Origin: Lyophyllum atratum
Lineage: Eukaryota; Basidiomycota; Agaricomycetes; Agaricales; Lyophyllaceae
DNA: 64,000 nucleotides
NCBI GenBank assembly: GCA_014905825.1
Contig: JACGCN010000023.1
Span: 1 to 64,000 of the forward strand
Direction: 5' to 3'
Part shown: piece by piece, positions 10,101 to 20,042 of the stretch
Numbering within the stretch: position 1 is the first letter of the stretch
Layout of the letters: each line of letters opens with the position of its first letter
Notes under the pieces: generated by a model
Databases searched by the model: none
What the model was told of the DNA's origin: nothing
What the model saw: the letters and a program-made list of their open reading frames with translations, nothing else
Position numbers and translations under genes: made by a program

Positions 10101-12668
10101 AACGTAGTCCAAGGGTTGCTGATAATTCGTTCTGCGAGATAGACCAGGTTGAGATTCCCTTCCATGAGGGTCAGGTCTTCAACCGGCTCCAGAGCTTCCA
10201 ACGTGGGACCCTGCTCGTATTCATCAAAGTCCCTGTCTGAGGAACGCCACATTAGGCGGAGGGGACATGTGATGTCGGGAAGATCTACAGGGTTGATGGG
10301 GCGGGGAAAGCGATCCATAGCGGCTTGGTCCCAGTCTTGGACATGATACAGCTTGTTGCGAATTGCAGGAGGGTCCTCTCCATCCGACCCATCGGCATCG
10401 GAACCTTCTTCAAAGCCTGGCTGCCTATTCTTCTCACGCTCCACATCATTGTCGTGCTCAGGACGTTCGCCGCGCTGGACATTGTTGCCAGGCTGCTTAC
10501 GACGCCGTCGAGTTAGCCTGCACGCCTGGCAATTGCGAATGATCATTTGGAGATTCTGGTCAACAGGCCTTATGTGAAAACCCGGGTTCGCACAAAGACG
10601 CTCCTCAAGGTCAGAATCAAGGCGATCTCGAAGAGCTTCCAAAGCGTCATCCCCGCGTGGGGCTGCTCTGAGCCGCCGGAGACTTGTCAACGCCTGCTGA
10701 TGGATCGAAGTCGCCATCCTGAGTCGTAATGGATGGACGCATGGAAGGGGAGGAAGATTCCAAACGAGCGCCGTCCTTTCGAAGCCGTTGTTCCAGATAT
10801 GCTCCAGGACTTGGCACGCGATCGGCCCGCAGTCAAATCCATTCTGTTGCCAGTTGACTTCACGAACGGTCATTTCCGTAACTTCCCATCCGTGCAAAGT
10901 GGCGAGATTCCTCCAGATTTGCCTCCCTCCCCATTCGTCCCAATCATGCGAAATGGAGTGAACTGAGGTTTCCATATACCGCCGGCCGAGAACGTGTATC
11001 TCCCGAGCCTCCGGTTCAAAAATCACCGCGCAAAAGTGATTGCCCCCTATATGAAGAACTCCTGAGATAACGATCAGAGGTGTGCGTCCTTCCACCGGAA
11101 GCCTGTACAGACGACGATATCGAAGAATCTCCTCCAGCGAGAAATCAGGCGCATGCTGACGGACATAAATCGTTGGAACATATCGAATGTTCCGTCGACC
11201 TTGATCCAACCACAGCCTCATGAGCCACATGTCAATGATCGTGGTCTCTATCCAAACGCGGTCCTTCAAGGTACGCAGGGCACGTAATGCAGTAGCCCAG
11301 TGATTAGGATCCAGGAAGTACTCTTCTGCATTGGAACCCTCAGTCTTACAATATCATGCGAACACGGCGCATTACGCACCGAGCGGGTCCATCGCTGCAT
11401 CTACAGGCTCCCTGCCTTCTTGGTCGGGCGCTGGTGTGCGCTCCGGAGTCGCAAAACGTTCCGGACTAGATGATCCAGAGGAACTGCCAGAACCCCGGGT
11501 TGATGATCCAGAGGGACTGCTAGAATCCCGCCTCAGTCCTCCTCTCTTTTTGCGTGACCGCGTGGGTCGTCTTGGTCTGGATGACCTCGAAGAGCGAGGG
11601 ATTGGTTCCGTGGCTTCAATCTGTATTCCCATAACGAGAGCAGCATAAGAGAAAAAAATGCTCACTCACAATACTGTCGAACATGGCCTGCATCTTGTCA
11701 AGGCTCAGGTCTATTGATGGGGTGCGCTCCGTTGACGGAAAGGGTTCGGCACCGGATAATCCGGAGGAACGGCTAGCATCGTCCGTTCGTCCTCTTTTCC
11801 TTTTCGGTGGCCGGGTCAGTCGTCTTGGACTCGATGACCTCGAAGGGGGAGGGGTTGGTTCCGTGGCTTCAATCTGTATTCCCATAACGAGAGCAGCATA
11901 AGAGAAAAAAATGCTCACTCACAATACTGTCGAACATGGCCTGCATCTTGTCAAGGCTCAGGTCTATTGATGGGGTGCGCTCCGTTGACGGAAAGGGTTC
12001 GGCACCGGATAATCCGGAGGAACGGCTAGCATCGTCCGTTCGTCCTCCTTTCCTTTTCGGTGGCCGGGTCAGTCGTCTTCGACTCGATGACCTCGAAGGG
12101 GGAGGGGTTGGTTCCGTGGCTTCAATCTGTATTCCCATAACGAGAGCAGCATAAGAGAAAAAAATGCTCGCTCACAATACTGTCGAACATGGCCTGCATC
12201 TTGTCAAGGCTCAGGTCTATCGATGGGGTGCGCTCCGTTGACGGAAAGGGTTCGGCACCGGATAATCCGGAGGAACGGCTAGCATCGTCCGTTCGTCCTC
12301 CTTTCCTTTTCGGTGGCCGGGTCAGTCGTCTTCGACTCGATGACCTCGAAGGGGGAGGGGTTGGTTCCGTGGCTTCAATCTGTATTCCCATAACGAGAGC
12401 AGCGTAAGAGAAAAAAATGCTCGCTCACATAACTGTCGAAAAAAGCTTCCATGTCGTCAAGAGTCGGATCCGGTGGTGTTGGGGGGTGGCGGCCTGTGTC
12501 AAACATCCCTGCGCGGGTTAGCGACCTGGGAGGACTCTCTTCCCCAACGCGGGATAACATCGACTCAAATGCAGCACCCATCTCATCCAGGTCCCGGTCC
12601 TCAACCCCGTCGGAATCGACGCTGGATAAAATTTCCTGGAAGGCTTCAGCCATGGAGTCGAGGTCCAT
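7168..12668 (-). CDS. Large Ulp1/SENP-type cysteine protease with repeated exons
   Basis: Nine exons splice in frame: 12668-12429, 12379-12176, 12126-11923, 11873-11670, 11620-11380, 11325-9236, 9182-8535, 8487-7551, 7481-7168, about 1693 residues. The protease domain lies at about residues 365-560 and has a His in GGNHFCAVIF and the Gln-Cys signature WQQNGFDCGP (Cys near 530). The usual acidic member of the triad is not obvious. Ulp1/SENP enzymes cleave SUMO or related modifiers. Downstream are about 1100 residues I cannot assign, ending in a basic, Lys/Arg-rich tail that suggests a nuclear protein. The N-terminus is a serine- and arginine-rich region built from tandem 68-residue exons. Such proteases are common in fungal repeat-rich regions, so a transposon-linked origin is possible. 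The target is unknown. Confidence 0.75.
11623..12428 (-). repeat. 253-bp tandem duplication of a whole exon plus intron
   Basis: Three near-identical 253-bp units plus a diverged fourth make up exons 2-5 of the Ulp1-type gene. Each unit is a 204-nt exon (68 codons) followed by a 49-nt intron beginning GTGAG(T/C)GAGC and ending in AATACAG. Because 204 is divisible by three, gain or loss of units keeps the frame. Units differ at only a few positions, which suggests recent duplication or gene conversion. Confidence 0.9.
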
Positions 12669-12879
12669 CCTTCAGAGGGGGGTGGGGCGGGGGCGAAGAA
12701 CGGTGTATGTATATCCCCGCCGTGCCTAACCCTTAATCGGCTCTAACGCTACCGGCAGGTCAGCCCAATCAGTCCATCAAATAGACAGTTATTGCAAAAA
12801 CATTTAGTTGCCTGCAGCCGAGGCTCATTGATAGATCCTAAAAATAACTATTGGAAATTGATATATTGCGCGATCTATG

Positions 12880-14010
12880 CTAGATTATTGATGCGCAGGT
12901 GGGGCACTGGTATCTGCCCCAATCCGTCTCCTCCGCCTTGGTACAAAACCTTTCTCCCAGGCGTTCTCGCCAGTTGTCCGGGAGTTTATCCTCCTCCAAC
13001 CAGCCTTCAAGTTCCGAAAGCCTTGCGCCTGGGCCGCTGACCGAGCCTGTGTGCGATGTCAGTCCACGAACGCAAGGGATCTGCGCGATCGCAGCCGCAG
13101 GCGATAGTGTCGCATCACGCTCATAAGGCACATTGATGTCCATGCATGCGTGATGGTACCAACACTCGCACTCCGGGCAGTAGCGCTGAATATCTTCCTT
13201 GGGATCGTAGATCTGACCACACACGCAAGACCCATTCACCCCCTGATCGCATGAAGGTTCTTCATCAGTAACAATATTTGCCACATACGGCAAACCGCTT
13301 ACCTTCAATGACCCGCGCTTTGCAGTGCTCAACTCGACTGTTAAGCGCATGAACCAGGCGCCGCGGGGGACGTGAGACACCCTTAGGAGGTCATTGAACG
13401 CCACCACTTTCAGGGGGGCTACAGAAAAAAGTTGAATGGCTGGGAAGGCTGCGACCGTCATGATCACTCACATTCTATGCAGCGCGGCTCGATTATGTCC
13501 ACATGGTCAGATAGCACCAACTCGGCGTCTCCCAAGCAGGGAATAATCGCTTTTCTGACGAAACATTGAGCGTCTAAGTAATGTGAGAGACAAGGGCGGA
13601 ACTCACTCTAAACTCGTCTTCCATTTGGTATCCTCGAAGTCGGTTCTGGAGTAATACCACTTCACCGCTACCCATGTCTTGCCCGTGCCATGATCAGACC
13701 TAACGGCTTGAATTTTTGCCTTCCAGTAATCTCCGGGCTCTGGCTTGGTGGGAATATCCACATGGCGGACGAAAACACTATTGGCTTAGGTATCAGCAGA
13801 AAACCACGCTGTAGAGACCGAGACTCACTCGTCATTGTCGTAGAACTCCACCCACACCGGTTTCCCCTTGTTCTGGGTTTCCACTTCATCCCGGACCATC
13901 AGAGGTTCGACGCGATGCAGCTGCTCGAATTCTTGAACGGAAGGAGTAGAAGCCGATGCTCGCAGCTGCTGATTGGCGCGTCCCGCCTTTCGTGGCCGCA
14001 ACTGGGGCAT
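12880..14010 (-). CDS. BAH-PHD chromatin reader protein
   Basis: Five exons join in frame: 14010-13829, 13777-13607, 13554-13472, 13418-13303, 13242-12880, about 304 residues. The BAH-like part contains VWVEFYDND, then DYWKAKIQAVRSD and KTWVAVKWYYSRTDF. The PHD finger near the C-terminus shows the Cys4-His-Cys3 pattern (CVC, YCPEC, WYHHAC, YQCPTC). BAH and PHD modules bind nucleosomes and histone tails, so this is probably a nuclear reader. It lies head-to-tail upstream of the Ulp1-type gene on the same strand, about 210 bp away. A diverged C-terminal copy occurs beside the second TET/JBP gene (45610-45828), which ties this protein type to TET/JBP neighbourhoods. Confidence 0.8.
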
Positions 14011-14189
14011 GATAGACAGTGAAATCCTGCCTCAATAAAAGTTTCCAATTTATACCAATGAAATATATTTACATCAATCTCGATAGGGCCTGAAACATAA
14101 ATCGGCTACGGACGCCTCATATTTCTGTGCGCGTGCGCAAGTTCTCACGATAGGGGGAGGGCGGTGGTACAATTATCCAGCCGGTCTGA

Positions 14190-15471
14190 CTAGGGATCTA
14201 GGCCCCTTACCAACCCTATGACTGCCGATCCCCAAATACTTACGACCCTTTGTTCACTCGTTATTCTCTTGTCCAGCAATGATTTATTGGCCACCAGCGC
14301 GGTCGTCGTAGCCTGCAACGTCTTTTGTAACATTCGCAGCTAATGACCTCATGAGCCTTTTCAATGGAGCTGTGACTTAAGACTACTCACCCGCTGTGCA
14401 TCGAGCAGCTTCCTGATACGGTGTGCTTCCGGGACCGCATGCTCTGCGGCCCCCAACCCACAAACGAAGTCCAGGATCTCTTCCACCCGGTCGGTCGCGT
14501 GATGTTCATCGTAGAACTGCTGCAGCCGCGATGCATCCCTGACCCATTGTTTTACCTCTGTATCTGATGCTCTCTTCTTTGTCTTCATCGGCGAAGACCG
14601 GAAAGGCGCCGGGATAATCCCAAGCGAGGACGGCGGGGTCGGTGTCAACTTGGGCTTACGAGGAGATGCGATGTAAACCGGTCGCCTTCCAGGCTTTGGT
14701 TTGCGTGGAGGTGGGTCGTCTTGCCCACTACTGCTTGACTTGTCTGTCTCCATGCCAGAGTCAGATCGCTCCTCTAGCTCCCTTTCAGAGGCCGAGATCA
14801 CAGGCGGCACTGGGCTCTGCGCTCGCACCTCCACGCTGGGACGACGGGACCCTCCAGGGCTGTCACGTCCGCGATCCTCAGAGGCCTGAGCTGGAGCATA
14901 CGTATCATCTGAGGTGACTTGGTGAGCCGTAACTCAGGCGTACAATAGATAGGTACAGCTTGCCGAATGCCTGTTCTGCTCCCCACTCGTACGCCTCGTC
15001 AGCGCGTATGCCGACCGCAGAGTCGCTGCATGTCGCAATGGGAGTTGCTTGAATCTCCTCTTGGCCACCTGCGCTCGGGGTCAGGCTTCTGCCTCTTGTG
15101 CCTGCGTCATACAATTTAACGGTGTATCATGGTCCATTAGCAATGTACGCCACACCTGCCTGAGTAGTCTTCACGTCAGCACCAAGCAACTGAGGGGCTT
15201 TCTCGGCGTCTTCCCTGTGCTGCCTCACGATGGCCTCTGTTGATCATCATCGTGGATCTCGGAAAAGCGGGATGTTGAAGAATAGCTCACCCCTGGGTTC
15301 GTAATCCCCATCTTCAGCCGCGTCCCCCTCCGTCGCTTCCGAAAAGCCCTCCGGTAACTTGTCCTGACGCAGAATCCCAACCCAACCTTGCTCTGTAGCT
15401 CGAAGGAATTTCGCTGCGAAGTCCTTGTCCGCTTCGATCAATTCCTGGCACAATTTTTGCCGCCTGTCCAT
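14190..15471 (-). CDS. Unrecognised protein divergent from TET/JBP gene
   Basis: Five exons fit: 15471-15291, 15236-15156, 15101-14944, 14885-14391, 14339-14190, about 354 residues. The start is MDRRQKLCQELIEADKDF. The middle is rich in Ser, Pro and basic residues (DDPPPRKPKPGRRP, SPRKPKLTP), consistent with a disordered nuclear or DNA-binding linker. A predicted helical segment follows (VKQWVRDASRLQQFYDEHH). The final exon looks helical (ATTTALVANKSLLDKR). No known domain is evident. It is transcribed away from the TET/JBP gene with only 133 bp between the two start codons, so co-regulation is likely. Intron 3 uses a CAG acceptor chosen to keep frame and is the least certain. Confidence 0.6.
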
Positions 15472-15604
15472 TGTTCAGTGCTGCGTGTGTCCCCAATAAA
15501 AATTACGTCCCCAGAGAATGCAGTCGCACGCAAGTTCTCGCAGTCACGTGACTCCGTGTTGAAATTTTTCATCGACGCCCGTCTTCTTCGTACCACTCTC
15601 TCAA
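15472..15604. promoter_or_regulatory. Short divergent intergenic region
   Basis: The 133 bp between the minus-strand start at 15471 and the TET/JBP start at 15605 must hold both promoters. It contains an 'aataaaaatt' A/T tract and 'cacgtgactc'. No other element can be assigned. Confidence 0.5.
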
Positions 15605-17235
15605 ATGCCTCAATCAACCTCAACCAAGTCGAAGAAGGCCGCCAAAAAAGCGTCTAAGAAAGTGAGCTGTGCAAGCTAACACCAGTGAATAATAACATAA
15701 CTCATTCTGGGCTTATGCGGTTATAGCAGAAAGACAAGGTACGCCTCCTTGACTGCCGAATTTTTTTAACCTGCTTATTTTTGAATCAGGGGCCCAAGCT
15801 GCCGGTTAGAGCACCTCTGCATACCCTCAGAAAAGGTTATAACTTCTGACTTTTGTTCCAGAGGCTATCCCGGAGCGATTTCGTGCCTCATCCACGGATT
15901 GACGCCTTTACTTCGGACTTGGTAGGCGCCAACACTAAACGAAGTGTTGACAGCCGCTACCGTAGGACTCTGATCTTGGCTGACAGACGGTCGGATGCCT
16001 TCCTCACCTACACCCCCAAGTTCAGGACGGATTTCAGGCTTCCCGATCTCAAGCTGGTGCGTCCCGAGGATGCCAAGGCCGACTGCCAGCGCCTCTCGGA
16101 CCCCTCCGTGCCTGCTCAGGGGTACTCCGCGATGTTTGTGGACCCAGACGACGTTCCGCTTTTCTGTTTCGTAGCGGAACGGATCAAGCTCAGTGAACCT
16201 ACCGAGGTCGTACCGCTCACCCTCGAGAATCAGAGGAAGTGGGCTGAGTTTTTCAAAAACGCCCCGGACAACCAGCGGGTATTGGACGGGTTAGATGTGA
16301 GTGACATATCTCTTTTGTCCGACATGGATATCTCACTTACCTCTCTACTCCTTCAGGAGAAAACCTTGACACGGTATCACCAGTCGGCGCAGTGGCTTGC
16401 CTCATACGTCCACCCGACGCTGAGCGAAACGGACAGACGCCACCCCATCCGGAAGGATGACGTTGACCCGCGCGTAATGCGCTACACAGACGCTGAGGAC
16501 CCTGACGTGGAGCACCGAGAGCGCTGCGGTGTGATCCACCTTGTCCACGGCTGGACCCAGCTGGGCCACCGTGGAGATGTAAGTGTCTGGAACGTTCTCT
16601 AGCATTCTCAATTGACGTATTGTTCTTCTACAGGGTCTCTACCTCTCATCGGAGCACACCAAATCTGGAACGGGGGCCGCCGCCATCAAAGCACACTACC
16701 TCCAGACCGCCCTCTTGGCCGAGACCCTCGGCATATGGTTCCGGAAGCTCTTCCCTGCTGAATACGCAAAATTCGTTCAAGCTTTCGAGGCCGGTGTGTG
16801 GGTTTCAGAAGATCCTGGGCCATGGCTGGGACGCGCCCTCGTTTTCAAGCTCCAGGTGGAGCCACATCTGGATGGCGGCGACGATGGGCCGGCGGTGAGT
16901 TTCCCAGTGGGCCACTATGACGGAGGGGAGATGGTCGTACCTTGCCTAAATACAAAGTTCAGGTAACCCTCCTCCCCTCGTCGTCTACCGCGCTCTAACT
17001 GCTTATCATGGTTAGTTACCGGCCGGGGCAACTGTGCTTCTTCCCGGCTTCCAAAATATTCCACGCCATAGCGCGCTGGACGCCCAAGCAGGCTCAGCCG
17101 GGCGACACCGTTACTCCAGGAAGAATAGGCACAGTGTTCTTCACTCCCTCCGCGTGTCTCGAAACCCTGCAGGACAAAGAGCCGGGCTGGTCCATCAAGA
17201 CGGCCATGGGCAGAGCTCCAGATCTAGGCTACTAG
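15605..17235 (+). CDS. TET/JBP-like 2OG-Fe(II) dioxygenase, copy 1
   Basis: Seven exons fit: 15605-15661, 15730-15738, 15790-15804, 15862-16296, 16357-16578, 16634-16962, 17016-17235, about 428 residues. Family members oxidise 5-methylpyrimidines in DNA using 2-oxoglutarate and Fe(II). The iron-binding HxD is in EPHLDGGDDG (His 324, Asp 326), the distal His is in KIFHAIARW (about 372), and the 2-oxoglutarate-binding Arg is in TPGRIGTVFF (about 392), so it appears catalytically intact. The N-terminus is Lys-rich (KSKKAAKKASKK), suiting a nuclear protein. Two micro-exons of 9 and 15 nt are inferred. The last two exons have exactly the same lengths (329 and 220 nt) as in copy 2. Lineage-specific TET/JBP expansion with KDZ transposons is known in basidiomycetes. 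No transposase is visible here. Confidence 0.85.
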
Positions 17236-17335
17236 GGCTAGTTACTTAGTACACTTACATTACAATTGTTTATGTTACGCAGAAAATTATCTTGTTCAAC
17301 GTCTAGTCTTAGAGACAACGGCAGGGTTAGCATAA
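17236..17335. other. 3' flank of TET/JBP copy 1
   Basis: AT-rich 3' flank without a visible gene. It leads directly into the caccgtaatcc repeat. Confidence 0.4.
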
Positions 17336-17612
17336 TTCACTGTAATTCAGAGTGTAATATCCACCGTCCACCATAATATAGCGCCTAGTCAAAACCATGG
17401 CAGGGTTAGCGTAGTTCACCGTAATTCGGCCACCGTAATCCACCGTCATCCACCGTAATATGGCGTCTATTCAAAACCATGGCAGGGCTAGCGCAGTTCA
17501 CCGTAATTCAGCCACCGTAATCCACCGCAATCTACCGCCTAGTCCAAACAATGGCAGTGTATGCGTAGTTCACCGTGATTCAGCCACCGTAATCCACCGT
17601 AGCAAGGGTGTC
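17336..17612. repeat. ~65-bp tandem repeat (caccgtaatccaccg)
   Basis: About four imperfect units share 'ccatggcagggttagcg' and 'ttcaccgtaattc', followed by 'caccgtaatccaccg'. Single related motifs recur at about 22795 and 57900. Confidence 0.8.
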
Positions 17613-17735
17613 AGAACAAAGTGACGCTGATGACTTTACGAACCAAATGTCCGTGGCGATGTAGGCGGTAAGACGATTACGACGAGTACCGAGAACTTCG
17701 GTATGTGAAGACGCGGTATAGAACTTCGGCAACGA
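17613..17735. repeat. Left copy of a ~120-bp direct repeat
   Basis: This matches 19866-19990 at about 95 per cent. It shares 'gactttacgaaccaaatg', 'ggtaagacgattacga' and 'cgagaacttcggtatgtg'. The pair brackets the F-box gene and the truncated gene copy. Sequence diverges immediately after cttcggcaacg in both copies. Confidence 0.85.
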
Positions 17736-18029
17736 GCACGAACTTCGATGAAGGCAAGGTGGAAGCGCCGTCGGCTCAAGGTCAAGGTGCTGGAAGAACC
17801 CACATTGCACGGCATCGCAGTTGGGATGCTGAGGCCTAGAAGCTGCATGCCTCTTCCATATACTCGTCTTCTGGTGCCACACCGGCACGAAAGCAACAAT
17901 GATGCGCTCCCCTCGGTACGTATATTTCGCCCCGGCATACTGGACCCGATATCTGTTCAGGTCCACCTTCCCATCCTTGGATTGATGGCCACATGCATGG
18001 CCACACTTGAAAAACTTCTCGGTGCCCAT
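17720..18029 (-). pseudogene. Truncated N-terminus of the 20.0-22.7 kb acidic protein
   Basis: The first roughly 100 residues match the start of the gene at 22669: FFKCGHAC, VQYAGAKYTYRGE, VPVWHQKTSIWKRHAASR, then HPNCDAVQC. Similarity stops near 17735, where the direct repeat begins, and no acidic region follows. It is a 5' fragment created by duplication. Confidence 0.8.
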
Positions 18030-18194
18030 GATGATGATTGACAGTGAATTTAGAGGTGGTTATGGTCGAGAATAGAGAGGATACTTCTTATCAAGGACGA
18101 TCTCTTATCAATGCAATTAACCCTAAACCCTTCTGGCAAGCGATCGTCGAAACTTTTGCATTTCGCCGCCACCTTGCATTTCGCCACCACCACT

Positions 18195-19638
18195 ATGGGA
18201 AACAGTAACAGCAAACTTGCGCTTCCAGCTGAGCTGTACCAGCTCATCCTTGACCATGTCGCCGGAGACACCACCGCCCGGAGCACCTTGGCCTCTACCA
18301 GCAAACCGATCCGCGAGATCGCACAGGAGCGCCTCTTCTGTGCCATCACCATCCAACGCAACTACACATCTGGCTTGGGCGATTGGTACTACCACGGCGG
18401 AAAGATGGCGAGAGAAAGATCACAGCGAACTCTTGATAAGATCGTCTTTTTCGCCGAGAACCCACGGCTCGCTGGCTACGTCCGATCTCTCTCCATCTGC
18501 CTCTACAGGGAGGGCGCCAACAGCATGGAGACCAGTGGCGAATACCCGCTGCACATCATCTTCCTAAACCTCTCGAGGCTGACTCTGGAAGCCGGGAGCT
18601 GGGGGGATATCGACGCGGAGCTCCAGGCAGATTTGCTCGCGATGTTCAGATCACCATCACCGCGGATGCTGGACCTGGCGGTCGACTCGCTTCCCGCAAG
18701 GGAGATCGGCCTCCTGGATCAGTTAGAACATTTGGTGCTCGAATGCCGCGGCGCCACCCACATCACCACCCCCACTCCAACCTCGACTGGCGCACCTAAT
18801 CGTAATGCCCATGGTCTTCGCACCCTCGCTCTCAGCAGCTCCAGGTCTGCAAAATTCATGTACGATATCTTGCGGAATCCATCGGCGACGGTCTCAGTCG
18901 CACATCTGCTCAACTTGGAGGTGACGTGGGAGCTCACGCCCGAAGAGGATGAACCCCCGCTTCCTATAACATCAGTCATACACGTCCTTCGCCTGACTGC
19001 AGCAACTTTGGAAACGTTGCACCTTCGCATCGCATATGGTATGTTCCTCAATATTCGGGTCTGGCCGCCACGTACTAAACGCAGCGTCAGTTTCCGACAA
19101 TGGCTTATCGAACCCGCATGGGACGTCGTTGAAGCTCCCCAAGATGAGAAACTTGAAGTTCCTGCAGATTACTGATGACGGCTTTTATGGCGACGAGATA
19201 ACCAGGGCCTCTTTGGCTCGGTTCATTGCAGACGTCCTTAGCTCCCTGGGCGATCCCAAGAACCTTTCGCAGCTGGTTTTGGCGTTCACGTATGCCCTTA
19301 CGCACATCGAGTTCACCCATATTTGGAAATGGGCCAGGGGGGAGCCCGAGCAGTTTGCCGACATCTGCAGTGCGTGGGGTGCAATAGACGAACAACTGTT
19401 CCGCCTCCTTCAAGGGCCGAAAACGCGCATCATCATACGATCCAAAGTGGCGGGAAGGTACGAGGAGCGCGGCAGCGCATATCGCAGGCCCGACGACGAC
19501 GGCAGCGGGTACGACAGCGATGATGAGTGGATGGACAGCAAAGCGTTCCGAACGATGATTCCCCTAACCATAGGTGCTGCATCATGGACCCAGAAGAAAT
19601 ACGGTGAACGTAGTTGGTGGATAAAATTGGAGGGATGA
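18195..19638 (+). CDS. F-box-like protein, two exons
   Basis: Exons 18195-19038 and 19085-19638 encode about 465 residues. The 46-nt intron starts GTATGT and has a CTAAAC branch site and a GCAG acceptor. The N-terminus fits an F-box (LALPAELYQLILDHVAG followed by an ARSTLASTSKPIREIAQ helix), the usual SCF substrate-adaptor module. The rest contains LRR-like spacing (LSRLTLEAGSW, LEHLVLECRG, NLKFLQITDDGF). An acidic segment (PDDDGSGYDSDDEW) precedes the end. An upstream in-frame ATG at 18111 exists, but the ATG before GNSNSKLAL gives the usual short N-terminus. The gene lies between two copies of a direct repeat. Confidence 0.7.
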
Positions 19639-20042
19639 TGGACGTGCCGGTGATGATCTGCGAAGGTCCGTGGATGCATAATGACTCAAACCAAAAACCA
19701 ACACAAAACAAAAGTGCTAGAAGTCAGAGAAGTTCCCGAGCACGAAGTGGGAAGTGATTCCGAGAGGTAGACCGAAATCCCGAGGTGAGGAAAGAGGTTT
19801 CGAGGTGCCGAGATACGGTACCGAGGATCGGAAAGTGGGATTGGCAACAGTTGGATAGAGTGGGGCGTCAAAACAAAGTGACACTAATGACTTTACGAAC
19901 CAAATGTCCGTGGCAATGTAGGCCGTAAGACGATTACGACTAGTACCGAGAACTTCGGTATGTGAAGACGCGGTATAGAACTTCGGCAACGCCATGTAAT
20001 TAGGGGGTTATTCGACTCCGAATCGTCTATTAAACCTAGTGT
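19639..20042. repeat. Right copy of the ~120-bp direct repeat and flank
   Basis: Positions 19866-19990 repeat 17613-17735. The preceding stretch has 'ccgaggtgag' and 'ggtaccgaggatcgg' runs. No gene is seen here. Confidence 0.75.
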
